Assembly (NCBI GenBank): GCA_015680685.1
Contig: MNCI01005567.1
Span: 411,115 to 475,114 of the forward strand
DNA from: Gnetum montanum
Taxonomy: Eukaryota; Streptophyta; Gnetopsida; Gnetales; Gnetaceae
DNA length: 64,000 nucleotides
Direction: 5' to 3'
This document shows, one piece after another, positions 45,961-58,600 of this stretch. Under the pieces are notes generated by a model that saw nothing but the letters and a program-made list of their open reading frames with translations, did not search any database and was not told where the DNA came from. Each line of letters opens with the position of its first letter. Position 1 is the stretch's first letter. The translations under genes and the position numbers were made by a program.

Positions 45961-47400
45961 CATTTTTTTTATAATTATTTAAAATATTTTCTCATTCTTT
46001 GATACTTTTCATTTCTTGAATTTTTGACATTCTTTGATATCTTTTGATTCTTTAACATTTTCAATTCTTTTAACATTTTTCATTTTTTACACTTTTTTAC
46101 AATTCTTACTATCTTTTCATTTCTTTTATACTTCATTTAAAACCCTTTGTAAATAATTTTGAATACTAATAAGACATTGAATAAAGGTAAGATGTAGTCT
46201 AATAAGGTGAAGATTTCTCTATGTCATCAAGTTATGAGAGACTAATTATTTAAATAGTAAGCCCACATCATCCATCCATCGATTCCCTTAATAAGAGGTT
46301 CTTACCATGATCATAATGATATTCTTTCACATCATGCAACTAAGAATAAACTTGTGATCATTATGCTTGGATAAAAAAGTGAAGAACCAAGAGGGAATGT
46401 AAAGGTTGTGACATTAGGGGATTTGTGGATTCTTTTTGGATTACTATTGTGAGTTCTATTATATTGCTAAGGTTGTATTACATCCTTGTAGATCTAACAA
46501 AAAATGGAAGAGTAAAATAAGTGCTACCTTAAAAGTGATGACACAAATAAAAATAAAAGAGCACAAAATAAATTTCTGGGGTCCCACTAGAAAGATATGT
46601 TACCCATGTATGAAGGTAAGTGGCTTCTTAGAAATCTAAAAAAAAACATCATCATAAGTGCCATGAATAAAACTCCTCCCTTGGACAATACACCAAGTGA
46701 CAATACTCATAATATCGATAGTTTCATAGTTGTAGTTCTAAGAGATGAAATGATGTGATGTCACTGAAATGTGGTTTGGACTTAGTTTGACTCTTAGACC
46801 AAAAGGCTACTGATTACTTTAACCATTAATAAAACATAAGAATTCATTATGCCTATGATAAGACACCTCATGTCTCAATTACTGCAATCCCTTCTAAGTC
46901 CATCTCATCTCATTATTTGAATAATCATTACCTATGATTTTGAGTAACATAGAGTAATTTTTTCAATTTGGTGATACTAACATGTGCATTTTGCTAAATA
47001 GGTATGCATCACATTAAACTCTTTAAGTGCCTAAGGACACTTCTAGGCATAGTTATACAAGGGCATTTAGGGCTGAAGCCTACTTTGGGGAGAACCCACT
47101 TGTATAACTATTTTTTCTTATGCCTACCAAGTAATTCCACATGATCTTGCATCTTTCAAACATCAATCCACACTTCCCATATCATTTACACTATTTTTTC
47201 CAAACATATGAATTCAATACCCTTCTTACCCATCTTATGAACTTTTATAGCTTGAGATTCCTTCTCTATGAACTTCCAATGATGAATTTCTTAAGAAAAA
47301 AAAGCATATTTTCATCATCCAAACCCTCTAAGAAACCTTAAAATCTTCTAAACCTTCAAAAGAATTAATTTGTTTCCATTAGACCATTCTAAAAATGAAT
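45961..47400 (+). other. Non-coding 3' region of element D
   Basis: T-rich stretch (45955-46140), then AT-rich sequence matching B's 3' region at several landmarks (46270, 46598, 46800-46930, 47080). The plus-strand frame at 46436-46639 has no counterpart in B. Homology fades before a 3' LTR is reached. Confidence 0.65.
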
Positions 47401-47685
47401 TTTTTTAGGCTTTGTTATTGGATCATCAATATCTAGTCCACATCAATATCAGATCCCTGGAGTTGGGTCCTCAATATTAGGTTCTCAAAAACTATATATC
47501 CTATGAGGACTTAGTCAAATTTTCACCATTTTTCATTTGTAATAAGGGAGAATTTTTTAATTTTCTTTTTCAATTTGAGCTTTGACCACCTAGCTTTCCC
47601 AAGTCATAACTTGATCAATATCGCTCTAATTTTCATGCTTTTCAAACCTATTTGATCACAGAGTGCTCAACTTAGTCATGGAGCC
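47401..47685. other. Unassigned sequence before gap
   Basis: It contains ATATC-rich sequence (47425-47490) loosely like the U3 of the A, B and D LTRs, but no LTR end. It may be a decayed LTR of fragment G or of D. Unresolved. Confidence 0.35.
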
Positions 47686-47776
47686 NNNNNNNNNNNNNNN
47701 NNNNNNNNNNNNNNNNNNNNNNNNNNNNNNNNNNNNNNNNNNNNNNNNNNNNNNNNNNNNNNNNNNNNNNNNNNNN
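47686..47776. other. Assembly gap (91 N)
   Basis: Run of N. D's missing 3' LTR or the start of fragment G may be lost here. Confidence 0.95.
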
Positions 47777-49375
47777 GGAAAATATGAGCCATATTTTCAA
47801 AAACTTATAATGCTTGAAAGGTATTTTAAGGATAAGTATGAAGAAATAGTTGGAATTTTTAAAGAATAATCAAACATACTAAAGACAAAACACTCAATTA
47901 ATGATCTTAAGGACCAATAACCATCGTACATAAGGACAAAATGAGTAATTATGAAGGGTTATCAAGAGATTAACACCTATGGGATAACATTTTGAAAATT
48001 TTTCTAACTCTACAATCTTAGTAACTAAGAACTTAATGAAACTAAGGGTATGAGTAAGGTATAAAAATGTTAAGAATACATGGAAAAACCTTAGTAATTC
48101 TAATTCCTTAATGATTATAGATGATCCCAAGAAGAGAAGCACAAGGAGGACCTTCACAAGGAGCAAGTAAGAGACCAAGAGGCCAAAGTAGAGGCTGAAA
48201 TAGAGGCTAAGAACCAAAACATGAGGAGTAGGAAGCATAATCGTTTAGTATTCATCAAGACACTCTTGCTATAGGATAATCAGCCTAAGAAAAGGCAGAT
48301 GAACCACAAGTTGAAGGGCAATGCCTCACATTGTTAGAGGACTACCTCTAAGCAATTCATGAAAGATCCATCCTAACCACAGTGATTGTGGAAATGAACT
48401 TTGATCCATTTGTGGAATTTGTTACTAAAGTAGTACATACACAACTCCAAGCATCACTGCTATGGCCTATCCTATTACAGAATGATGAATGGTACCTTGG
48501 AGAGACTTACTAGTTTTGGCACAACAAGGAAGAGGGTACTACTATCAACATTGGAGAAATCTCAATGTTATTCTCAATCAAGGTAATTATAGAAGCTCTA
48601 AACATACCCAATGAAGGAGCACAGGTATCACATCTATCCACTTGATCTAATTCTGAAACTATAAAGCTATGGAAAAAATGAGCTTATGGAAAAAAAAAAG
48701 ATAAAGGCTACAATGAGCTAACTTTGGAGGAGAGAATATACTTTAAAATTGTCACTTATCACCTATTCCCAACAAAAAGACTCAATTGACTATCAAATTA
48801 TGCAACTAGAGGTAGTGCAATTTTTATGGGAAAATACAATGTCAACCTTGCACAATTGTACTTCATGGAAAACCAAATGTAATTTGAAGAGAAAAAGGTA
48901 GGGAAGCTAACACTTTCATTTTCTTGCCTTAATAGGAAGCTATGCAAGTAAGCCATAACCTTGGAATACACCAATGACATTCCTTGGGAAGACCAAAATG
49001 CTTCATATGCTGAGTTGCTCAAACTAGCTCCACCAAGGAAAGACCATGGTGAAGAGCAAGAGCAACAACAATAGCAAGTAGGGCCTAACAACCAATAGCA
49101 ACAGTACTAGCAACAAGGACGATAAGTTCCAACACTGTTGTTACAAGATTATAAATCATCGATGAGCCATCTACAACAAATTGCAGAAATAATTAACTGG
49201 GGAATAACGAAAGAAGCTAATCTATATAAAGTTATTTCCAATGCCATTAGATCCATAGTTTTAGTCAATCCAATGAAACACCATCAATTTTGGGACTCTC
49301 ATGATTTAGCACAGTCCCAAAATCTGGGCAAGGATTGCTGCAAGTGTGGTGTCATGCTAAACCGTGTAGACAACA
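47777..49375 (+). pseudogene. Fragment G: retroelement protein of uncertain family, cut by F
   Basis: Reads on the plus strand in patches with frame changes. A basic, Gly- and Arg-rich part (PRREAQGGPSQGASKRPRG) lies near 48128-48185. Next come NDEWYLGETY and INIGEISMLFSIKVIIEALN (about 48480-48620), then LTLEERIYFKIVTYHLFPTK (about 48720-48780), and a Gln-rich run near 49050-49110. The clean frame 49138-49395 has HLQQIAEIINWG. The middle resembles the plant transposon-protein domain found in accessory ORFs of plant Ty3/gypsy elements; this is from memory and not certain. It is interrupted at 49375 by F. Confidence 0.45.
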
Positions 49376-50712
49376 TGGCACCCCAAAAGTCCTAATGCTT
49401 GAAAAGCTACTTCCAAGTATGCTTACCACCCTCCATAGCATAGTTAATGCAGCACCTAGCCATGAGGCCAGTTTGCATGAAAGAGGCACTAGGGGTAGAC
49501 TATATAGTCTAGCAAATTTTCAATCTCTTGGGCTAATAAGCTTGCTACACCCTCTAGCTTGCACAACTTGACACATGACCTAGTTGACTGTCTACCCAGG
49601 AACCATGCTAGAAGCTATTGAAAGTGTTTAGGATGGACTAAACAATTCAGCAAGTTTTCTAATTGTGAGACCTACTATGCTACACAGTGTAGCAGGCTAG
49701 GTGGAGACTGATTAGGCACCAAAAATGTAGTTTGAAAATGATTCAGCCCCCCAAGATACTTGCCCCAGTTCTTCATTGAAGCAAAATCAACATGACACAA
49801 GAGAATGTGGAAAATTCATTAAGAATCATCTTCATTTGAGTGCTAGGCTACATATCGTAGCAAGGCTCCACTGTGACAATGCTTTCACTTAGACTATTTT
49901 GGTGAAGTAAACATAATTGCCCATGCTTCAACCATCAAACATGTTTGCTTTGCTGACATGCCAAGACATGACTGACATCCCATGAAAATTTTTTTGCAAA
50001 GTAAGTTTCAATTCAAGCTAAATAGGGTGCTACGCTACACAGCATAGCATAGCGTAGCAGGGTCAAAATGCACGAAGGTCCTCTCGCAAGTGGTCATAGC
50101 GAAGGGATTACACTTGGCCATAATTTGACCTCCAAGATAGCTTGTTCGACTTCACCCCTAGGTTCTAAGAAAATTTTCTTGACAAAGCATTGTAGACCAA
50201 GCAAGGATGCATGTCATACTGGCTATTACGTTGTGCTACATTGCATAGCCTAGAACAGTGTAGCAAGGACACAAAGCGCAAATGCATCCTAAGGATGGAC
50301 TCCAAAAGTCCCATGACCTTTCAACATGGAAGGTAGGGTTGTCAATTGTAGAGATTTCTTGCCTAGCCAAGTCTTATATGAGTATCTTTGGTTTTTAGGC
50401 AAGATTTGTCTCAAGACTGGTGGCTATGCTACGCAGCGTAGTGCGTGGGTGTTTACACTAAGTCGATATGTTGGGTAGTGTAGGTAGCATAGCACTCATG
50501 TGGAAGCCCCAGGACATCTCCAGTAGCTCCAAAAATTGTCAACAATGGTCATTTCTACTCTGGCATCTCCTCAATAGGTAAGATCAGTAGTTTTGCTTTG
50601 TTTTTACACCACCCTATTGAATCCCCAGCATAACCCTCATGTGGATTTGGGCTTAGGCTATATGCCTAGTAACCTCTTGGTGTTCCAGCCACTGACATTT
50701 TTGGTCGTTACA
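49376..50712 (+). repeat. 5' LTR of element F (ends inferred)
   Basis: It starts TGGCACCCCAAAAG, comparable to the start of E's LTR (TGAAACACCACAAAA), and ends GTTACA just before the primer site. It carries clusters such as GCTACGCTACACAGCATAGC (50030-50065), also at 50225-50265 and 50425-50495. The ends are inferred from E, because F's 3' LTR is not available for comparison. Confidence 0.6.
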
Positions 50713-50714
50713 GT

Positions 50715-50734
50715 TTTTGGGTCTAGAAGGAGGG
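50715..50734 (+). promoter_or_regulatory. Putative primer-binding site of element F
   Basis: TTTTGGGTCTAGAAGGAGGG sits just after the LTR, matching the site of E with a few changes. tRNA not assigned. Confidence 0.5.
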
Positions 50735-51356
50735 CCTTCTTTGTGTCCTTTTTATGCATCATGGGTAATCCTACATGCTTTCTATACCTTGTCACCTACT
50801 AGCATAGAAATGACATCCTTGTGGTTGTCTATACATTGGGTGATGCAAACTGGTTGCAACGATGGTTGCTTTAGAACCTTGCAGGATGAAAGCCTTCAAC
50901 TATTTACTATACCACACTGCTTGTTAGCTATGCTACACTACCTGCATCTTGTGTGGCATAGCGAACCTATCAGAGTGATACGCTAACTTCTTACTTAGTC
51001 AACTGTGTCAAGCTACCTACATTTTGGGTAGTGTAGTAACTCTGTCAATGTAGTAGTTCTTTGATTGTCTACCCCATTACGCTACCCATCTATAGTGTTA
51101 TGCTGCCTACTTCATAATACTTCTCTACAATGTTACACTGCTTACTACGTAACACCATTTACTGTGTTACACTATCCATCCTAATATGCTACATATCATG
51201 TTATGCTATCTACGTCCTATACAACATAGCAACCTTGTCAGTGTAGCAGTCCTACTCAGAGTAGCAGATGTAATAGTGAAAGAAACTAGTTTCCAACACT
51301 CATAAGCATATGCAATTTCAGCTTCTCTTCCCTATGATATTCAACTACAACAGAAA
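50735..51356 (+). other. Leader of element F with TAGC-rich repeats
   Basis: Non-coding. From 50925 to 51265 there are about a dozen short words of the type GCTAC, TGTTACACTG, GTAGTGTAGTA and CATAGC. The same vocabulary fills the LTR and intron 1 of the antisense gene (59440-60300). Small open frames here are by-products of the repeats. Confidence 0.6.
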
Positions 51357-54070
51357 ATGAATCCTATGACCACTGCAGTTCCCACCTTGGCCTGGAAGTG
51401 CCCTACTTTGTCCAAAATTTGGCAGGTCCTGAGCAACCACCTAGCCCAGTCCTAATGTCAAGGTAGTCCCTGAGATTGCGATAGCAATTGCCCGAACGTC
51501 TACCTCAAGATGAAGAGTGATATAATTTCCTATGTGCAAAAATGCAAGCGAACATACCATTAGACTGATGCGAACTCCAAGAAAAACGTAACTTTGAGTT
51601 CATCTATTGGAATGAGAGGGAGTTCATCCCTACTCCCAATATCTCTATCCCATTGATTGAGACGTACCAGTGGATGCTAAGCCAACTTGTCCAAGTAAGT
51701 AGGGTAAGAGAAAGGGACATTTTATCCCACTATGAAGAACCCCTTCATGATGGGCAAGAGGAGTTGGACTCCCACTCTAAAGGTGGTAGCCTGATCTACA
51801 CCATGGCTATTCCTTCTACTTCTATCTTTTGATCAAACCAACTCTTATCTTCTACCCCTTTCATTACTACCACGACCCTACCATAGCCTAGACTCTCTTC
51901 GGTGATGGGCACTCATCCCATGTCTTCAGCTTATCAACATGTAGGCCCTTCAACTTCGTTCCTAGTCACTCTTCCTTCCCAGTCTATCCTGGTATTGTAC
52001 CCAACATCAGTGACATCTACGTTGCTATATGTGCACACTATTCCTATGTCACAACTTCGCATGAGTTCTGCTTTAGTCACCTCGTCTACACCCATTCCAC
52101 AATTAGTAGCGGGCCCTACCTCAACCACGTGGTGGATAGTAACTGCTGCTTTTCCTACCATCCAACTATCTCAGATATCACACTATGTGTAACCCTAAGC
52201 ATATCAGGTTTTACATGTGGTGCAAGACAACACAGGGTTATGGGCCACTCCACCAACTAGGAAAGTAACCAACCCTATGATGCCACCAACGGCGGCTGCC
52301 CTAACAGCACCACCCACTGGGTGGTGGATCTCCTAGGTGACACCACTTACTAGAGTGACCCCAACAACCCCACCCCCTCCCCCCAATGGAATAGGTTGTT
52401 GCCCCAACAACACCACCAATGATGGCTGCTCCTGTAGCCCCACAACCCCCCGTGACATCCCTAAGTTTGGACCAAGCCTTCCAACTCTTCTAGATCCTCA
52501 CTAAAGAGATCAAATGACTCAAAGCTACCAGTTCCAAAACCATTCAAGTCATGGACTTTTACCATGATGACCCCATCAGTCCATTTGTCCCAATGCTTAC
52601 GTTGCCCACTAGGGTGCCACTCCTCCAATTTACAAAATACAATGGGGAAGGCAATATGAATGCACATTTGGTGACCTTTATGTCTAAATCTTTGTTGTTG
52701 CAACCATGGCCTCACATCATCATTCATGTCTTTGCCATGTCTCTAATAGGAAAAGCCTTAGATTGGTACCGTGCACTTCCACGTGCCTCTATCTCCACCT
52801 TGGAAGAGTTTCTAAGTCAATTCATGACTTGTTTTATGTACAACTTAAAATTGAAAGTCACTCTAGACTAGCTCATGAGTGTTAAGCAGGAACTATTAGA
52901 ATTTGTACAAAGATTTATACAATGATGGAGTGCAACCTTGAATGAAATACACGAACCAATTGCTAAGGCTCACTTGTTGGCCATCTTTAAGGATGCAGTC
53001 AATGACTTCATTAAGTCTAAGCTCTACTACCTGGCCCTACGTTCCCTCAACCAAGCATTTGCTCAAACCAAGAGCATCCAAGACATGACAAAGGCTAGTA
53101 GGGACCTAGCTTATGTGGCCTACAAGAATGCACACACTAAAAAAGACAAGAAGAAAGGTAAGCCCGCAGCAACCACGGTGGCCACTATAGCTAACAAGAC
53201 CAAGCCTAACAACAACAAAAATGTTGCCACCATGCCCAATGTTCTCACTAATGTAAAACCTAGCCCCACTAGCACTAGTTAGCCACAAGCATCAACACCT
53301 ACAGTGCAAACCTAGCAAAGGCCAAACTTTGAGTGCAAGAACCTCTTAAAGCATATCCCATTACCGATTAAGCCTTCAGAACTCTTGAAGCAATTGTTGG
53401 GACCTGGGTGTATAAAACATAAAAAAATGTCAGAGGAGGCTATTAAACACCATCAAAGATACTGTGAGGTTCTTCAAAAGCCCTCTTTGGCTACACCAAT
53501 GAACCACCAGTGTCTAATAATTTTAGGTTAGAGCATTTTTATGACTATCATCAACTGTGTGGGCATGATATAGATTACTACTTAGCGTTAAAAGATAACA
53601 TTCAATGAATGGTCGATTAGGGCAAGCGGGTCCTAGATGAGAGCAATCCCATTCGACTAAAAACTAGTCGATGGGCATTTACAAAGATCCCCTGAATGCT
53701 AACAATGTAGGTTACACCATCAATGCTATTGGCATTGACAATAACCCTAAACCACCATAGCAACCATTTTTGGTTCTTGTACGTCCTCACAACATAGAAA
53801 TGCCAACAATAACTAAGTCGTAGGCCTCCTTTGTTATTAGGGCCCCTCGCCAGACATATCCTACACCTTTTATGCTGAAAAATATACCACCTCCTACTAT
53901 AACAATGTAGGAATCATTTTTCATCAAATTACCAAGGCATGCAAGTGCTCACGCAACCCAAAATAGAGAGATGAAAGCTACATCGTAGCCTCCTCATCCA
54001 AAGAAGCATGAAGAGCATCTAGCAGACAAGCTGGCTAGGGAACATACTGCACTAGGTCCCCGTAAGCCTA
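51357..54070 (+). pseudogene. gag of element F
   Basis: ATG at 51357 starts MNPMTTAVPTLAWKCP, matching the start region in E. After a Ser-, Thr- and Pro-rich stretch (51902-52192 and on to 52450), the capsid core begins at 52551: MDFYHDDPISPFVPM, KYNGEGNMNAHLV, ALDWYRALPRASISTLEEFL. The clean frame 52938-53282 holds AHLLAIFKDAVNDFIKSKLY and a Lys- and Asn-rich basic tail (KKDKKKGKPA) suited to RNA binding. A nucleocapsid remnant, YHQLCGHDIDYYLALKDNIQ, lies at 53548-53607; a Tyr codon stands where Cys is expected. Only a few stops and shifts interrupt it. Confidence 0.78.
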
Positions 54071-54075
54071 CCCCC

Positions 54076-55145
54076 TTGTCCACAATGCCTATGGCCTCTT
54101 TCTCATCAGCTACTGATAGCAACACACAGACGCACCCATCACCTTCTAGTCCAAGAAAGCTTAGTGTTCAACCTGAAACTACTCTCCCTCGAGAAATTCA
54201 TCTTCTAGGACATATAGAAGAGGAGAAGGCTAGCAAACAACAAGATAGTGGACAAGACTTCTTGAATGCCCTTTCACAAGTTAAACAGGCCTTAAAGCAG
54301 AAAAATACAACACTAAGGTTATACGACCTAATAATGACCTTTGCAATGCATCGTGAGGCAATGGTTCACATGTTGATGTCCATTCCTATTAGCAAAAACC
54401 TGCCAGTTGAAGAGAAAGTCATTCACACTGTCATGCTTCCCCCATGGCTAAAGAACCATGGCCAACCCATTTGACATTTCACGACAAATTCATTAAGGAT
54501 GACCTTGAAAAGGGTCACGTGGTGACTGCACCCATGTTCATCACAATTTGGGTTGGCCAGTACAAGATTTTCATGGTACACATTGATGACGGGGCTACCA
54601 CCAATGTAATCCCATTTCCTATCATTGACAAGTTGGGCTTCATTGATCAAATCAAGCCCATAGCAACTTCATGCCTTAATTCCTTCAATGGAGTGCATGT
54701 GGTGGTCAACAGGACTATGCACATCAACTTTGTGGCATGAGACTAGTTCCCCATGAGCGTGGTATTTATCATGATGGAGGAGATGCCAGGATTTAACTTA
54801 ATCCTAGGGAGGTCATGGTTGATCCAATTAAGCGCTATCTCTTCACCTATATATTAGGAAATCCACTTACCCTACATGGGCGGGGAAGTGGTGATTTATG
54901 GTGATGAAGTGGCTCCTTGGGCCATAAACAATATAGACATGGAGCAAGGTTTAGAGATAGAAATATTTGAAAATGAAGCATCCACTCAAACTAAAACACC
55001 ATGTTTGAAAACTGAACAAGCCAAAATCATCAACTTAAGTGAAGAAGAAACGTGGGCCGATTTGCCCTTCCAAGTGGTAGTCGATAAAATAGATGAATAC
55101 CACTGTAAGGCGTCCCGGTCCTATGCCTCGTCTAACCAACGTTAG
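54076..55145 (+). pseudogene. Protease of element F
   Basis: The clean frame at 54076-54474 is a Ser/Pro-rich linker, then a helical patch (FLNALSQVKQALKQKNTTLR). The protease core is in the frame at 54444-54740: MVHIDDGATTNVIPFP, with the catalytic Asp at about 54585, then LNSFNGVHVVVNRT. After one stop, FNLILGRSWLIQLSAIS follows (54793-54845). The acidic tail is the clean frame 54876-55145. It would release Gag and Pol proteins. Frameshift between linker and core. Confidence 0.78.
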
Positions 55146-55374
55146 GTTAGGAAATAATTGCATCATTAAAACTTGTCTCCACATTGCTTTAATAAATTAT
55201 TATACCCCCAATGGCATAATTTACATTTTACATTAAGTTTGCTATTTACATGATTTACATTTTACATTAAGTTTGTTGTTTGCATGATTTACATTTTACA
55301 TTAAGTTTGTTGTTTGCATTATTTACATTTTGCATTAAGTTTGCTAATTTCATTGCCCTTTTTGTCAGTACATT

Positions 55375-55510
55375 TCATGGCCCAAAATGACCTAAAACTA
55401 GCAATGGCCCGAAATGGCCTAAAACTAGTAGCCCACCCTTAGAAATCACATTGCATGACCCAAAATAGCCTAAAACTAGCAACAACCTAAAATGGCCTTA
55501 AACTATTAAA
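55375..55510 (+). repeat. CCTAAAACTAG boundary motifs, protease side of F
   Basis: Four copies of a GGCC-x-AAAATGGCCTAAAACTAGCAA-type word at about 55380, 55410, 55455 and 55485, same family as those in E at 31740. Just before, at 55225-55345, is a short tandem repeat of ATTTACATTTTACATTAAGT with about 50-bp period (four copies). Confidence 0.65.
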
Positions 55511-55686
55511 CTAGAGCAAGGGGCCCACAAGGGATCCAAATGTATTCATAAAATATTAACCATAAAATAAAACCAAAATGAAATAATTGTTTCAATTGTT
55601 ACTCTTTGTCAAATTTGAGGCATTACAATAATGCTTACAAAAAATATAAAATACAAAAACAAAAAATAAAATCTTTTACCACTAAG

Positions 55687-58600
55687 CTACAAGTCCTTTC
55701 CAGCATCATCATCTCTTGTCCCACTAGGTCCTGCACTTTCATTTAGATCCTAAATAAAACAAAAAATAAAAAACACAAAATAAGGAATCGAATTACAATA
55801 AGGCTTTCATGAAAACAATTATGATACGATAATGAATGACTAACTTGAGATGAGCCCATGTTCATCTCGAGGGGTATGTTGTCCATGCTAGCCACAAGAC
55901 ACCATAGGATCTCTTCCTTAGTTAGCTTGGTCCAATCTTCCTCCCCTAGGTCAATTCTTGCCACAACGTTTTCCTTTTCCATGGTCATCCACCTAGGTGG
56001 CCATAAGGAAAAGGTGGTGGTAGTGGTCTCCCTGGAAGGTAGGGTTATCTCTCTTTTAGGGGACTCACTTACCACTACTTATTATGTGAACTTTTCATAG
56101 GCCTTAGTAGCATCAATAACATCGAGAAATAACTTATGGGTATACAACTCAATGGAAGCATCCCGATATTATCGATGGTAGGTAGCACGTTCCATTTTGT
56201 ACATGTGCTTATGGTTCTTTTGTGCTTGCTCCGATTCGTACACTTTGGCACTCTAGTCCTTCCAGTCTTGATTCTTTTAGTCCAATAGGTCCATCTGCAA
56301 CTGTTGTTCAATAATCTCATGAGTGGCCTCATTCTTACTTCATACGGCTAACCAGTATCTTGCATAGTGAATTACAGCCATACGCCAACTACTGTCATGA
56401 GCATCATGGGCCAATAAAAATTCATTCTTGGACCGTAGGTCCTTCAACTTAACTACCTAGCTATCTTTCTCCTTTTCTAACTTTTGGAGCCTCTTCTAGA
56501 GGTCCTCATTGATGCACCTACACTCCCACAACAATTGTGCCAAGTAGAGTGCACATTTGCTCGTTTCCTAATATACATCATAAGGCACCTCAGTCACCTT
56601 TGGTGGGAGTACAAGCACTGTGTCAACCTCGATTACTTGTCTGGGATCCCATTTAAAATAAGAAGCTATCAATCACACATAAGAAAGAATTGGTCATACA
56701 ATGATGGAAAAAACCCAATGACTTAGAGAGCCCAACATTGTAATTTTAACACACCTATTTCAAGATAAATCTACCTTAGGTGGTTGATCATGTCATCAAC
56801 CACCCCCTTCATGAAGGTAAATTTATTAGGGGTCTTGGTCCATGGTTAAAGGTAGATCGAAGAAGAAGAGTCGGGGCCTTAACAGTAGTGTTTGTTGTAC
56901 AACAACGCATGTTAGCAGAATGAAGAGGAAGGAAAACAACAAAAAAAAGTTATAAATAACATAAATGATAGTGGAAAGCTCCTACCCAACAAACCCTCAG
57001 GGGTGATAGCAGGGAGATCTTCTATCAACACACTATCAAGTAAACTATCAAACACACTAACATTGAATTGAAGCCCTTCCCCCTCTAGCTGACTCAATAG
57101 CGTAGCGGCATCTTCAACCGACATATGCCCCTCAGGTGCTAGGGCACACTTCAAAAAAGGATCATCAACAAAAGGAGCCTCTTCCTTGACTACAAGGGTC
57201 TCCTCCTCTGTGGCCAAGACCTCTTCTTCTTCTACAATGGGATCCCTTGCCTTAGGGGCCAAAACTTCTTCTTCTTCTTCTATTAAGCACGTCTAAAGTA
57301 AGCAGGCTAGTCTAACACAAAATGAGGTGGGTAACTAACAAGACAATTAAATAGAATTACTAATTATGGGTTGCACCTTGCAAACTTTAATTCCCAACTA
57401 TCTACCCTTTTCCTCATTAGTGCGGGGAGGTTCTTCCACTAGGTGAGACTTTTTTTGTTGCAACTTGGTTTTCACCATTTCTGCAATGAGACATGCCCCC
57501 CTTAACACATTACCCATGTTAATGGGAGGCGCCTCTCCAATGCTGTTTGGTGCATGAAAGGGACATCCCACTTGATCCCTCATTGTTATCGAAAGAGATT
57601 TCTCAATAGCTTCTGATGAATCTTGGGATCGAGTGGTGCGAAACACCAAAATCCATGGCTTGGATATCTGGGTATGATCCTACTATACCCATATGCTATT
57701 TTCACCAACCACCAAGAATTCCACAAATCATTGTAGGTAGGCTATGAAGAAGGTATAATTCACATTGAAACAGGCATTAAGCTTCTCACGAAGCATAACC
57801 ATTTCAGCCTGCAAGCCTTTGGAAAGGTACTTGGCCCAATTGTAGCTGGTCCCTTCTTCCATGACATCCCTCATAATCCAAGCTTACTCTACTCCAAGAA
57901 TTTTTCCCTAGGAGATGAGCTTGGAGAAGGCACAAGCTTGGAAGACAAGGTAAACCTTTTGGGCCACCCCTAGCTTGACCTTATGCATATAAACCCCTTT
58001 TTGGTCCTTACTCATCCCTAGCCATTCCTCTATGTCCCTTTGATGGTTGACATCCTTACTAGTCTTATCTCCTATAGGGAGACCATCAAGGAAACACTGA
58101 AAAGATTTGCAAAAAGTTTTTCATTAATCTCAAACATCACCTGCACATTGTGAACCTATGTGTGGAAGCAGTCAGCCTTTTTGGAAAAGGAATCAACTAG
58201 GGAAAGCATTTTTGTAGCTGGGACACTTGGATTTACTACTAGGAATAAATCCATGAGCCCAGCCTCCTGAAGGTTGTGAACAAGGATGGCTAGGATCCCA
58301 TTGCATAGCCAACGTTGTGTCTCATCCACCTCCCCCTACTTGAAAAAGAGGTTAGTTTCATCATGTCCAAAGGTGATTATTGTAACCTCTTGGGATTCAC
58401 TTCCTACTGTAATAACTAATGAAAAAATTAGAAAAAAGAAAAAGCAAAATCAATCACTTAAAAACATGAAAAAGAATGCATAATTTAACACACCAAGTCT
58501 GAATGGCGTAGGAAATGGTGGAACTTACACTAGGATATCTTCCACGGTAAGTGCTTGGTAGGCTACCCATTTGCCACCCAACCAGCCAAGTTCTTCACAT

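Larger units (their letters stand above)
13871..47400 (+). mobile_element. Element D: pol-less Athila-like retrotransposon, broken by C and E
   Basis: D is present in three pieces: 13871-13892, 21144-25055 and 45334 to about 47400. The first 22 bp of its LTR lie left of element C and the rest right of it. Its gag begins at 22166 and its protease is cut at 25055 by element E and resumes at 45339. After the protease and a conserved tail (45880-45955) comes the same non-coding region as in element B. No RT, RNase H or integrase is visible in the retained part. The 3' LTR is not found: homology to B fades near 47300-47400, before fragment G and an assembly gap. The exact right end is therefore uncertain. 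Confidence 0.8.

Noticed and set aside
48128-48238. Minus-strand hydrophobic frame 48238-47894 as a membrane protein
   Set aside because: It is the complement of a basic, Arg- and Lys-rich sense stretch in fragment G.
50030-50065. TAGC words considered as telomere-like or simple microsatellite
   Set aside because: Not a constant short period; words are mixed in both orientations and restricted to parts of element F.
51934-52161. Minus-strand frame overlapping gag of F
   Set aside because: Shadow of the sense Ser/Thr/Pro-rich gag frame.
56912-57649. Minus-strand acidic and basic frames first read as possible host gene exons
   Set aside because: E has homologous patches in the same position within a related retroelement, so they belong to the element. 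Capture from the host long ago is not excluded.
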